Shown here piece after piece: positions 1 to 5,848 of a stretch of DNA of 6,621 nt. Every line of letters begins with the position of its first letter. The first letter of the stretch is position 1. The stretch spans positions 1 through 6,621 of the forward strand of contig JADYYL010000237.1 of assembly GCA_020853655.1 (NCBI GenBank), given 5' to 3'. The stretch is from Deltaproteobacteria bacterium. Its GTDB lineage: Bacteria; Bdellovibrionota_C; UBA2361; SZUA-149; JADYYL01. The notes beneath the pieces were generated by a model, which was not told the origin of the DNA, did no database searches, and worked only from the letters and a program-made list of their open reading frames with translations. Made by a program: the position numbers and the translations under genes.

Positions 1-18
1 ATTACGCACTGATTGAGC

Positions 19-23
19 GAGGA
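19..23 (+). promoter_or_regulatory. Ribosome binding site of clpP
   Basis: GAGGA lies two bases before the ATG at 26, a rather tight spacing. The 25 bases before clpP contain TGA at 10-12 and 14-16, either of which could be the stop of an upstream gene. The usual neighbour there is tig (trigger factor), but too little sequence is present to identify it. No clpP promoter can be seen inside the window. Confidence 0.55.
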
Positions 24-25
24 CT

Positions 26-631
26 ATGAGTTTTTACGTTCCATACGTTATTGAGCAAACTGGTCGGGGCGAGCGTTCCTACGATATCTACTCTCGGCTG
101 CTCAAGGACCGAATCATCTTCCTCGGCACCGAAGTGAATGACCAGGTCGCGAACGTCATCACCGCGCAGATGTTGTTCCTCGAGAGCGATGACCCGGAGA
201 AGGACATCTTCTTCTACATCAACTCGCCAGGGGGCTCGGTGACCGCAGGACTCGCGATCTACGACACGATGCAATACATCACCCCTGACGTTTCGACGCT
301 CTGCCTCGGACAAGCGGCGAGCATGGGGGCGTTCCTCCTCGCGGCAGGCGCGAAAGGAAAACGGGCGGCCCTTCCACATGCTCGCATCATGATCCACCAA
401 CCCCTCGGTGGGTTCCAAGGCCAGGTCTCGGACGTTGAGATTCATGCCCAGGAGATGGTGCGTTTGAAGCACATGTTGAACGAGATCATGGGGCGCCACA
501 GTGGCCAGGACCTCGCTCGTATCTCGACCGACACGGACCGGGATAACTTCATGTCTCCCAAAGAGGCGAAGGATTACGGGCTGATCGATACGGTCGTCAC
601 TCATCGGCCGATTAAGCTGAAAACAGTTTAA
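26..631 (+). CDS. clpP: ATP-dependent Clp protease proteolytic subunit ClpP
   Basis: This is the serine peptidase of the cytosolic Clp proteases. Fourteen subunits form a barrel that degrades polypeptides fed in by ClpX or another AAA+ partner. The 201-residue product has the full family architecture. The nucleophile Ser99 sits in GQAASMGA, His124 in MIHQP and Asp173 in DTDRDNF, giving a complete Ser-His-Asp triad. The oxyanion-hole segment SPGGS is at 67-71 and the handle helix follows the QPLGG segment at 125-129. The start MSFYVPYVIEQTGRGER corresponds to the mature N-terminus, so the self-cleaved propeptide of the E. coli enzyme is absent, as in the B. subtilis form. The short tail after the GLID segment (185-188) is normal. 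clpX lies downstream, separated by an unusually long 342-base gap, so co-transcription is possible but not assured. The identification is secure. Confidence 0.98.
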   Translation: MSFYVPYVIEQTGRGERSYDIYSRLLKDRIIFLGTEVNDQVANVITAQMLFLESDDPEKDIFFYINSPGGSVTAGLAIYDTMQYITPDVSTLCLGQAASMGAFLLAAGAKGKRAALPHARIMIHQPLGGFQGQVSDVEIHAQEMVRLKHMLNEIMGRHSGQDLARISTDTDRDNFMSPKEAKDYGLIDTVVTHRPIKLKTV

Positions 632-651
632 ATCGCATGTAATGCTGGCGT

Positions 652-670
652 CCGGGCGCTAAGTGCCCGG
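652..670 (+). other. Hairpin downstream of clpP, without T tract
   Basis: CCGGGCGC and GTGCCCGG pair over eight positions (one G·T) around a TAA loop, 20 bases after the clpP stop. The bases that follow are not T-rich, so it is not a canonical intrinsic terminator. It could protect the clpP mRNA 3' end, mark a processing site, or act as a weak attenuator before clpX. Confidence 0.5.
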
Positions 671-695
671 TATCGCTTCGAAAAGACCTTTCCTC

Positions 696-724
696 TTTCC
701 TTGGGCCTGATCCGGACTTATATT
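696..724 (+). promoter_or_regulatory. Weak sigma-70-type promoter candidate for clpX
   Basis: TTTCCT (696-701) and TATATT (719-724) are separated by 17 bases. The -10 matches the consensus at five of six positions, but the -35 at only three. It lies about 250 bases before clpX and would give a long leader. It is the best-looking match in the gap but could easily be chance. Confidence 0.2.
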
Positions 725-964
725 TCGCTTCTTACGGTTCTTCGCGAATGGCTCGGCATGCCGCGAGCGTCAATGTTTCGGTCGAGGTTGGAATAACCTG
801 AGGTGTGGGGCGAGCTGCTGGGCCACGGGGTCTGGGTTCGTCGCGCAGAGATGGTTTGGTCGGTTGGTTTGTTCCATCACGTTGGAAACCGTTCGCGATG
901 TGGCGAGGGGCAGAAGGGGTGATGGGTGAATGGGGCGTCGATTGAGAGACGCGGCTTTTATCTG

Positions 965-970
965 AGGGGG
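965..970 (+). promoter_or_regulatory. Ribosome binding site supporting the clpX start at 974
   Basis: GAGG at 964-967, within a run of G, lies six bases before GTG 974. A competing site, AAGGGG at 914-919, lies six bases before an in-frame GTG at 926. The 974 start is preferred because it gives the family-typical N-terminus, with the first zinc cysteine at residue 14. Confidence 0.5.
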
Positions 971-973
971 CCT

Positions 974-2224
974 GTGAGTAAGCATAGCGATCGAGGACAG
1001 TCTGACCTTGTTTGCAGTTTCTGTGGGGCCAGCCAGGAGGATGTCCGCAAGCTCATCTCTGGTCGCGGGGTCTACATCTGCGACCAATGCGTCGACCTCT
1101 GTAACGAACTGATCCTCGAGGACGAAGACGAAGAGGGTACGCCTCGGAATAAGTCCAACGAGATACCGAAGCCGCGCGAGATCAAGTCTTTCCTCGACGA
1201 TTATGTCGTCGGCCAGGACACAGCGAAGCGCATTCTCGCGGTCGCCGTCTACAACCATTACAAGCGGCTCGAGAACGCCAGCTCTAAGTCTGACGTCGAG
1301 ATCTCAAAATCTAACATCTTGCTCGTTGGCCCGACCGGCTCGGGAAAGACGCTCCTCGCGCAGACGCTCGCTCGTATGCTCGACGTGCCGTTTACGATCG
1401 CCGATGCGACCAACCTGACGGAAGCCGGATATGTCGGCGAAGACGTCGAGAACATCATCCTCAATTTGCTCCAAGCGGCTGACTACGATGTCGACCGCGC
1501 GCAACGCGGGATCGTTTACATCGACGAGATCGATAAGATCTCTCGCAAGTCCGAGAACCCCTCGATCACTCGCGACGTGTCCGGTGAGGGTGTTCAGCAA
1601 GCGTTGCTGAAGATCATCGAAGGCACGAAGGCGAGCGTCCCTCCGAAGGGTGGACGAAAACATCCGCAGCAAGAGTTCCTCCAGGTCGATACGTCGAATA
1701 TCTTGTTCATCTGCGGCGGCGCATTTGTGGGACTCGACGACATCGTTCGCCGTCGAAGTCAGGGGAACACGCTCGGGTTTTCTGCCGACGTGAAGTTCCG
1801 CAGCAAGAAGAGCGAAGCCCTGAAGGAAGTGCAGCCGGAAGATTTGCTGAAATTCGGCTTGATTCCCGAGTTCGTCGGGCGTCTGCCGATCGTTGCGGTT
1901 CTGGGCGAGCTGACAGAGGAAGCCTTGATGGAGATCCTCGTCGGTCCAAAGAACGCGCTCGTGAAGCAGTATCAACGGTTGTTCGAGATGGAAGGCGTCC
2001 GATTGAAGTTCACGGACGAATCTCTGCGAGCGATATCCAAGCGAGCACAGACCCGGAAACTTGGGGCACGCGGTCTCCGCTCGATCATCGAAGACACGAT
2101 GCTTGACTTGATGTTCGACATCCCATCGCAGGGGGACATCAAAGAGGTCGTTATCTCCGAAGAAACGATTACCCGCGGCGAACATCCTCTTGTGGTGTTC
2201 GAACACAAGGCTGAGACCGCCTAG
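974..2224 (+). CDS. clpX: ATP-dependent Clp protease ATP-binding subunit ClpX
   Basis: ClpX is the hexameric AAA+ unfoldase that recognises tagged substrates, unfolds them with ATP and threads them into ClpP. From GTG 974 the product has 416 residues (E. coli 424). The N-terminal zinc-binding domain has Cys14, Cys17, Cys36 and Cys39. An acidic linker lies around 46-60. The AAA+ module shows Walker A GPTGSGKT at 119-126, the pore-1 loop GYVG at 152-155, Walker B IVYIDEID at 180-187 and the RKH loop at 228-230. It also shows the arginine finger Arg303 in IPEFVGRLP and sensor 2 in GARGLR at 364-369. The ClpP-docking loop reads LGF (267-269) in place of the commoner IGF, a variant also known in other bacteria. 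An in-frame GTG at 926 would add 16 residues. The gene ends in TAG, followed within 25 bases by a strong terminator, so transcription probably stops here rather than continuing into lon. Confidence 0.97.
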   Translation: MSKHSDRGQSDLVCSFCGASQEDVRKLISGRGVYICDQCVDLCNELILEDEDEEGTPRNKSNEIPKPREIKSFLDDYVVGQDTAKRILAVAVYNHYKRLENASSKSDVEISKSNILLVGPTGSGKTLLAQTLARMLDVPFTIADATNLTEAGYVGEDVENIILNLLQAADYDVDRAQRGIVYIDEIDKISRKSENPSITRDVSGEGVQQALLKIIEGTKASVPPKGGRKHPQQEFLQVDTSNILFICGGAFVGLDDIVRRRSQGNTLGFSADVKFRSKKSEALKEVQPEDLLKFGLIPEFVGRLPIVAVLGELTEEALMEILVGPKNALVKQYQRLFEMEGVRLKFTDESLRAISKRAQTRKLGARGLRSIIEDTMLDLMFDIPSQGDIKEVVISEETITRGEHPLVVFEHKAETA

Positions 2225-2245
2225 CAAGCGATTCTTGGAAGAAAG

Positions 2246-2284
2246 AGCCCGCGACGCTGTCCATCCAGCTTCGCGGGCTTTTTT
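2246..2284 (+). terminator. Intrinsic terminator of clpX
   Basis: AGCCCGCGA (2246-2254) and TCGCGGGCT (2271-2279) form a perfect nine-pair stem. It is extended inward by GCTG/CAGC after one mismatch, with a six-base loop, and is followed directly by six T (2279-2284). It begins 21 bases after the clpX stop codon. This separates the clpP-clpX unit from lon. Confidence 0.92.
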
Positions 2285-2310
2285 GTGCTCTTGGCCCGCC
2301 GTGTTCGTTT

Positions 2311-2337
2311 CCGCTTGGGTTGTCCGACGCCCAGCGG
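2311..2337 (+). other. Hairpin downstream of the clpX terminator
   Basis: CCGC-T-TGGG (2311-2319) pairs with CCCAGCGG (2330-2337), giving eight pairs with one bulged T. No T tract follows. An alternative smaller stem, GTCCG/CGGAC (2322-2339), uses part of the same bases, so only one can form at a time. Confidence 0.4.
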
Positions 2338-2416
2338 ACTCTCCTCACAAAAGAAATTCTCTGACCGAACACCGTTCTTCATTCGTCGATCTGCGTAACC
2401 GCTTGAGACGATGACT

Positions 2417-2533
2417 CTTCGTGTGTTTCATCACACTCCGCCGAAGCGAGCAGGCCTCGATCGTCATCCGTTCAGAGGAGGATCGAGGAACAACCGCGAG
2501 AGAGCGACGGTTTCCGTTCGCGCCGTCGGTTGT
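2417..2533 (+). ncRNA. Cluster of three adjacent hairpins, possible structured RNA
   Basis: Three inverted repeats follow each other closely. In the first, CTTC-GTGTG (2417-2425) pairs with CACAC (2432-2436) and GAAG (2443-2446). In the second, CCTCGATC (2455-2462) pairs perfectly with GATCGAGG (2481-2488). In the third, CGACGG (2505-2510) pairs with CCGTCG (2523-2528), with an outer ACAAC (2490-2494) to GTTGT (2529-2533) stem and a one-sided bulge. The block could be a small RNA or a structured part of a lon leader. I recognise no known RNA family, see no T-tract terminator after it and no good promoter before it. Chance pairing in GC-rich DNA is the main alternative. Confidence 0.22.
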
Positions 2534-2582
2534 CATCTCCTGTCTTCGTGATTACGTGCGGTGATTGCCCTCGTCATTTCAA

Positions 2583-2612
2583 GAGAGTCACAATTCTCTC
2601 AGATTGCGAGAG
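2583..2612. repeat. GAGAG / CTCTC / GAGAG alternating inverted repeats
   Basis: GAGAG (2583-2587), CTCTC (2596-2600) and GAGAG (2608-2612) alternate with spacers of eight and seven bases. The middle arm can pair with either neighbour. The right-hand dyad (2596-2612) covers the putative -35 element at 2604-2609, the position expected of an operator. No specific regulator is recognised. Confidence 0.35.
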
Positions 2613-2633
2613 TTCTCCCCGTTGCACTATGTT
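2604..2633 (+). promoter_or_regulatory. Candidate lon promoter
   Basis: TTGCGA (2604-2609) and TATGTT (2628-2633) match the sigma-70 hexamers at four of six positions each, with an 18-base spacer. Transcription would start near 2640 and give a leader of about 130 bases. The clpX terminator upstream makes a dedicated lon promoter somewhere in this gap likely, but this particular match is only moderate. Heat-shock sigma elements were looked for and not found. Confidence 0.27.
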
Positions 2634-2729
2634 TGAGAAATGAACGGCAAAACTTCTCCTTCTCCAGCGCGCCGAATTGCGTCTAAAGAAGTGTGTAAGG
2701 TCGGACGACACCGAAACCAGGGGTGGGGA

Positions 2730-2786
2730 GTGAACAGAACTCTTCGTAGCCCGGTTTTTACTAGGGAATATGAGCGATATAAATAA
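2730..2786 (+). CDS. Possible 18-codon leader peptide overlapping the lon start
   Basis: A GTG at 2730 opens an 18-codon frame that ends in TAA at 2784-2786, in a different frame from lon and overlapping its first 17 bases. The ribosome binding site is better than that of lon itself: AGGGG (2719-2723) with a six-base spacer. The peptide is basic and polar (it starts MNRTLRSPVF) and resembles nothing I know. If translated, it would put terminating ribosomes just past the lon ATG, allowing translational coupling or competition. A short frame of this size can also arise by chance. Confidence 0.2.
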   Translation: MNRTLRSPVFTREYERYK

Positions 2787-5229
2787 TCCAGTTCCGTTAC
2801 TCGCCCTGAGAGACATCATCATCTTCCCGCAGATGGTGGTGCCGCTGTTTGTAGGCAGAGAGAAGAGCGTGCGCGCGCTTGAGGAAGCTGAACGGCAGAA
2901 GCGCCCGATCATGCTGGCTGCGCAGCGCGACGCGAAAACACACCATCCTGGACCCGATGATATCTTCACGGTCGGAACGCTCGGCGAAATCATGCAGATG
3001 ATGAAGCTCGCCGACGGTACCGTCAAAGTGCTGGTCGAGGGGAAGAAGCGCGCCCGCGTGAAGCGCTATCTCGATTCCGATGAATACTTCCTCGTCGAAG
3101 TCGAAGAGCTCGAAGAGCATTGCGATATCAATGCGGAGCTGAAGGCGCTGATTCGCTCTGTCACCTCGTCATTCGAGACGTATGTGAAACTGGGCAAGAA
3201 GATTAGCCCGGAAATGATTCATCAGATCCACGCGATCGAAGACCCGTTCCGTCTCGCAGACGCTGTGATTGTTCACCTGAACATCAAGCTCGAAGAGAAG
3301 CAGGAGATCCTCGAAACGAGCGACGCAGCAGAGCGACTCGAGAAGATCTACTCGCACATGAAGTCCGAAATCGAGATTCTTCAAGTCGAGAAGCGCATCC
3401 GCACTCGCGTGAAGAAGCAGATGGAGAAGACTCAGAAAGAGTACTATCTCAACGAGCAGATGCGCGCGATCCAGAAGGAACTCGGCGAGAAGGATGACTT
3501 CCGCAACGAGATCCAAGAGCTCGAAGATAAGCTCAAGGCGAAGCAGATGCCGGAAGACGCTCGGGACAAGACCGAGAAAGAGATCCGGAAGCTGAAGATG
3601 ATGTCGCCGATGTCTGCGGAAGCGACCGTGGTTCGGAACTACGTCGATTGGATGCTCTCGCTTCCATGGAACGAGTTCTCGGACGACAAGCTTGAGATCA
3701 CCGAAGCGGAGAAGGTGCTTGACGCCGATCACTTTGGACTCAACAAGGTGAAGGAGCGAATCCTTGAGTATCTCGCGGTGCAACAACTCGTTGGAAAGTT
3801 GAAAGGCCCGATCCTCTGCCTCGTCGGCCCACCGGGCGTTGGGAAAACATCGCTCGGGAAGTCGATTGCACGCTCCACAGGCCGTGAGTTTGTTCGTATC
3901 GCTCTCGGTGGTGTGCGCGACGAAGCTGAGATTCGTGGTCACCGTCGGACCTACATCGGCGCTCTGCCCGGAAAGATCGTGCAGTCGCTCAAGCGTGCAG
4001 GAAAGAGCAATCCGGTTTTCTTGCTCGACGAAATCGACAAGATGTCGCAGGACTTCCGCGGCGATCCGTCGTCGGCGCTTCTCGAAGTGCTCGATCCGGA
4101 ACAGAACGACACGTTTAACGACCACTATCTCGATTGCGACTACGATCTCTCGAAGATCATGTTCATCACCACCGCGAACAACGAGGCGAGCATTCCGCGC
4201 CCATTGCTCGACCGGATGGAGGTGATCAAGATTGCGGGTTACACCGAGCTCGAGAAGGTCCAAATTGCACGCCGGTTCCTTATTCCGAAGATTTCGGAGA
4301 AGAACGGACTTGCCGCTGAGAACGTGGAGATGCAGGACGACGTCGTGTTACACGTCATCCGACACTACACTCGTGAAGCCGGCGTTCGAACGCTTGAGCG
4401 AACGGTCGATGCGATCATGCGGAAAGTCGCGGTCAAAGTTGCGCGCGCCGGTAAGGAGCGCAAGGAGACCATCACGATCGAGAACATCGAGCAGTATCTC
4501 GGTGTGGCGAGCTACAAGTATGGGAAGTCGGAAACGGAAAACCAAATCGGTGTCGTCACCGGGTTGGCGTGGACGGAGCTTGGAGGGGAGTTACTCCTCA
4601 TCGAAGTCGCCGTCGTCACAGGCCGTGGTCGATTGATCATTACGGGTAAGCTTGGCGATGTGATGCAAGAGTCTGCGCAGGCTGCGATGATGTATGTCCG
4701 CTCCCGCGCGAACCTCTTTGGACTTCCGAAGGACTTCTATTCGAAAGTCGACATCCACGTGCACGTGCCGGAAGGTGCGATCCCGAAGGATGGACCATCA
4801 GCAGGTATCACCATGGTGACGGCGCTGACCTCGGCGCTCACGGGCATCCCGGTCGATCGCGATATCGCGATGACGGGCGAAGTGACGCTCCGCGGCCGCG
4901 TGCTCCCCATCGGTGGGTTGAAAGAGAAGATCCTCGCAGCCCATCGCGGCGGAATTCACCGGATTATCATCCCGAAAGAGAACGAGAAGGACATCGAGGA
5001 GATTCCGGATTCAGTTCGAAAGGGGATTGAGATCGTCACGGTGTCGCATGTTGACGAAGTCCTCCGCGAGGCGCTCGTTATTGACGGAAGCAGCACTTTC
5101 GGCGCGCTTCTGGAGGAACGAGAACACCGTTACATCGACCTCTACGGCAAACCAGCCCCGGCGGAAGGTGATAAAGAGCGCGAAGAGAAGGACGAGGAGG
5201 CAAAGCAGGTCAGCTTGCATACGCACTGA
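2770..5229 (+). CDS. lon: ATP-dependent protease Lon (LonA type)
   Basis: Lon is a homo-hexameric cytosolic AAA+ protease that unfolds and degrades misfolded and short-lived regulatory proteins. The 819-residue product has the LonA layout: an N-terminal substrate-binding domain from residue 8 (VPLLALRDIIIFP), a long coiled-coil-like helical part at about 180-275, then the AAA+ and peptidase domains. Walker A is GPPGVGKT (353-360) and Walker B is FLLDEID (417-423). The arginine finger is Arg482 and the sensor-2 arginine is Arg540 in REAGVR. The peptidase dyad is complete: Ser677 in PKDGPSAG and Lys720 in GGLKEK. The last ~45 residues form a charged tail beyond the usual end, so the protein is longer than E. 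coli Lon (784). ATG 2770 is the only reasonable start, since the frame is closed by TGA at 2731 with no other start between. Its ribosome binding site AGGGA (2763-2767) is only two bases away. A strong terminator follows. Confidence 0.98.
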   Translation: MSDINNPVPLLALRDIIIFPQMVVPLFVGREKSVRALEEAERQKRPIMLAAQRDAKTHHPGPDDIFTVGTLGEIMQMMKLADGTVKVLVEGKKRARVKRYLDSDEYFLVEVEELEEHCDINAELKALIRSVTSSFETYVKLGKKISPEMIHQIHAIEDPFRLADAVIVHLNIKLEEKQEILETSDAAERLEKIYSHMKSEIEILQVEKRIRTRVKKQMEKTQKEYYLNEQMRAIQKELGEKDDFRNEIQELEDKLKAKQMPEDARDKTEKEIRKLKMMSPMSAEATVVRNYVDWMLSLPWNEFSDDKLEITEAEKVLDADHFGLNKVKERILEYLAVQQLVGKLKGPILCLVGPPGVGKTSLGKSIARSTGREFVRIALGGVRDEAEIRGHRRTYIGALPGKIVQSLKRAGKSNPVFLLDEIDKMSQDFRGDPSSALLEVLDPEQNDTFNDHYLDCDYDLSKIMFITTANNEASIPRPLLDRMEVIKIAGYTELEKVQIARRFLIPKISEKNGLAAENVEMQDDVVLHVIRHYTREAGVRTLERTVDAIMRKVAVKVARAGKERKETITIENIEQYLGVASYKYGKSETENQIGVVTGLAWTELGGELLLIEVAVVTGRGRLIITGKLGDVMQESAQAAMMYVRSRANLFGLPKDFYSKVDIHVHVPEGAIPKDGPSAGITMVTALTSALTGIPVDRDIAMTGEVTLRGRVLPIGGLKEKILAAHRGGIHRIIIPKENEKDIEEIPDSVRKGIEIVTVSHVDEVLREALVIDGSSTFGALLEEREHRYIDLYGKPAPAEGDKEREEKDEEAKQVSLHTH

Positions 5230-5248
5230 TTCGGCTTGATGAAATGTC

Positions 5249-5287
5249 AAAAAGCCCTCGGAGTATCCCTCCGGGGGCTTTTTTTTT
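5249..5287 (+). terminator. Intrinsic terminator of lon
   Basis: AGCCCTCGGAG (5253-5263) and CTCCGGGGGCT (5269-5279) pair over eleven positions with one T·G, around a five-base loop, followed by nine T (5279-5287). Five A precede the stem, so it could also work weakly on the - strand for transcripts arriving from the convergent membrane-protein operon. Confidence 0.95.
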
Positions 5288-5316
5288 GCCGCGTCGCTGA
5301 TGTGTTCAAGAGAAAT

Positions 5317-5348
5317 GGGCGAAAGGGGACCGACCGGGAAAACAGGGG
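5317..5348 (+). other. Four-run G tract fitting the G-quadruplex pattern
   Basis: Runs GGG (5317-5319), GGGG (5325-5328), GGG (5336-5338) and GGGG (5345-5348) are separated by loops of 5, 7 and 6 bases. This meets the usual folding rule of four G3+ runs with loops of one to seven. It lies just after the lon terminator, between convergent genes. The - strand transcript would be C-rich here, so any effect would be at the DNA level or in + strand read-through RNA. Confidence 0.45.
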
Positions 5349-5394
5349 AGAGGAACCTGAGTGAGCGCTCGATCGCTTCTGAGCTGAATTCGAC

Positions 5395-5432
5395 GGAGGC
5401 GATGGCGGCGCACGGTGCGACACCATCGCTCC
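5395..5432 (-). other. Long hairpin after the - strand membrane operon, possible 3' end
   Basis: GCGATGG (5399-5405) pairs perfectly with CCATCGC (5423-5429). The stem is extended by GGA/TCC with one bulged G, and a CGCA/TGCG mini-stem sits inside the loop. It begins 12 bases after the stop codon of the - strand operon, where a terminator would be expected. No T tract follows on the - strand, so a 3' stabilising structure is as likely as an intrinsic terminator. Confidence 0.4.
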
Positions 5433-5443
5433 TTCGAGGACGG

Positions 5444-5833
5444 TCATGCGATCAGCGCAAAGACGAAGAACAAGAGTAGGCCGCCGTAAATCCGCCCCGC
5501 TGTGAACCGGAAGTGCTCGGCGATCGGCCGTTCCGGCGCGGGGACGCGGAAGCGGGACGGATCGAGGAGGCACAGCACGATCGAAGCGGTCGCACCGGGG
5601 ACGAATCCGCTAATGACAACGTCGATGGGCATCCCATCGGGAGTGAGTGACCACACCCCGCCGGCTGCGGCGAAGATCGCTGCCAAGAACGACAACTTCC
5701 AAACATTCGCCGCAATCGGCCCATATTCGAAGAGTCGCGCCAGGACGGATGGAGTGGCGCACCAGAGGAGGGCGCTTGCCGCCGTGAGGCAGACCTCGGC
5801 GAACTGCGAAGGCGAGAGATTCAACAACATCAC
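5444..5833 (-). CDS. Small multi-pass membrane protein, family unrecognised
   Basis: A 129-residue hydrophobic protein that I do not recognise. Four likely membrane segments lie at about 12-28, 45-62, 72-91 and 113-128. The only longer polar stretch (about 91-111, rich in Arg, Pro and Glu) separates the last two. No enzymatic motif or signal peptidase site is visible. The start is GTG 5833, seven bases after AAGGAA on the - strand; the adjacent ATG 5830 is the alternative. The ribosome binding site begins directly after the TAA of the preceding membrane-protein gene, with 15 bases between the two frames, so the pair is very likely one translationally linked operon. The two proteins are of similar size, each with four to five segments, which suggests they act together in the inner membrane. 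The substrate or role cannot be inferred. The overlapping + strand frames are polar and lack ribosome binding sites. Confidence 0.8.
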   Translation of the reverse strand: MMLLNLSPSQFAEVCLTAASALLWCATPSVLARLFEYGPIAANVWKLSFLAAIFAAAGGVWSLTPDGMPIDVVISGFVPGATASIVLCLLDPSRFRVPAPERPIAEHFRFTAGRIYGGLLLFFVFALIA

Positions 5834-5848
5834 GACACCGTTCCTTCT

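Larger units (their letters stand above)
632..973 (+). other. clpP–clpX intergenic region
   Basis: This stretch has no supported gene. It contains a strong hairpin just after clpP (652-670), a second inverted repeat GCTCG...CGAGC at 751-768, and a small AGGTT/AACCT hairpin at 785-799. The heptamer TGGTTTG occurs twice with a 13-base period (852 and 865). A weak promoter candidate lies at 696-724. The right end carries two ribosome-binding-site-like stretches that bear on the clpX start. An antisense frame crosses part of the region but has no ribosome binding site or family resemblance. Confidence 0.6.
2285..2769 (+). other. Long clpX–lon intergenic region / lon leader
   Basis: No convincing protein gene fills this stretch of 485 bases. 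A 63-codon antisense frame (2536-2345) was rejected. The left half holds several consecutive inverted repeats (2311-2337, 2417-2446, 2455-2488, 2490-2533). Further right are GTGATT repeated with a 13-base period (2548 and 2561), a GAGAG/CTCTC repeat cluster (2583-2612), a promoter candidate (2604-2633), and a short frame overlapping the lon start (2730-2786). I see no clear heat-shock sigma-32 promoter, CIRCE element or CtsR box. Confidence 0.6.

Noticed and set aside
3..14. 12-base identity between the window start and the lon stop region (5220-5231)
   Set aside because: About one shared 12-mer is expected by chance in a window of this size, and the flanks do not match.
1304..2227. Antisense frame (307 codons) inside clpX
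   Set aside because: It is a shadow of the ClpX coding sequence, with no recognisable protein features. The same holds for the antisense frame at 2-604 inside clpP.
2345..2536. 63-codon antisense frame in the clpX–lon gap
   Set aside because: Its ATG directly abuts an AGGAG with no spacer, the product is a low-complexity basic sequence, and it crosses the inverted repeats.
2285..2769. Search for CIRCE, CtsR boxes and sigma-32 promoters before lon (also before clpX)
   Set aside because: No arrangement close to the known consensus sequences was found on either strand.
3169..4263. Long antisense frame (364 codons) inside lon
   Set aside because: It lies opposite a fully conserved lon, has no ribosome binding site or family resemblance, and its composition is what the complement of an acidic, lysine-rich protein gives in GC-rich DNA.
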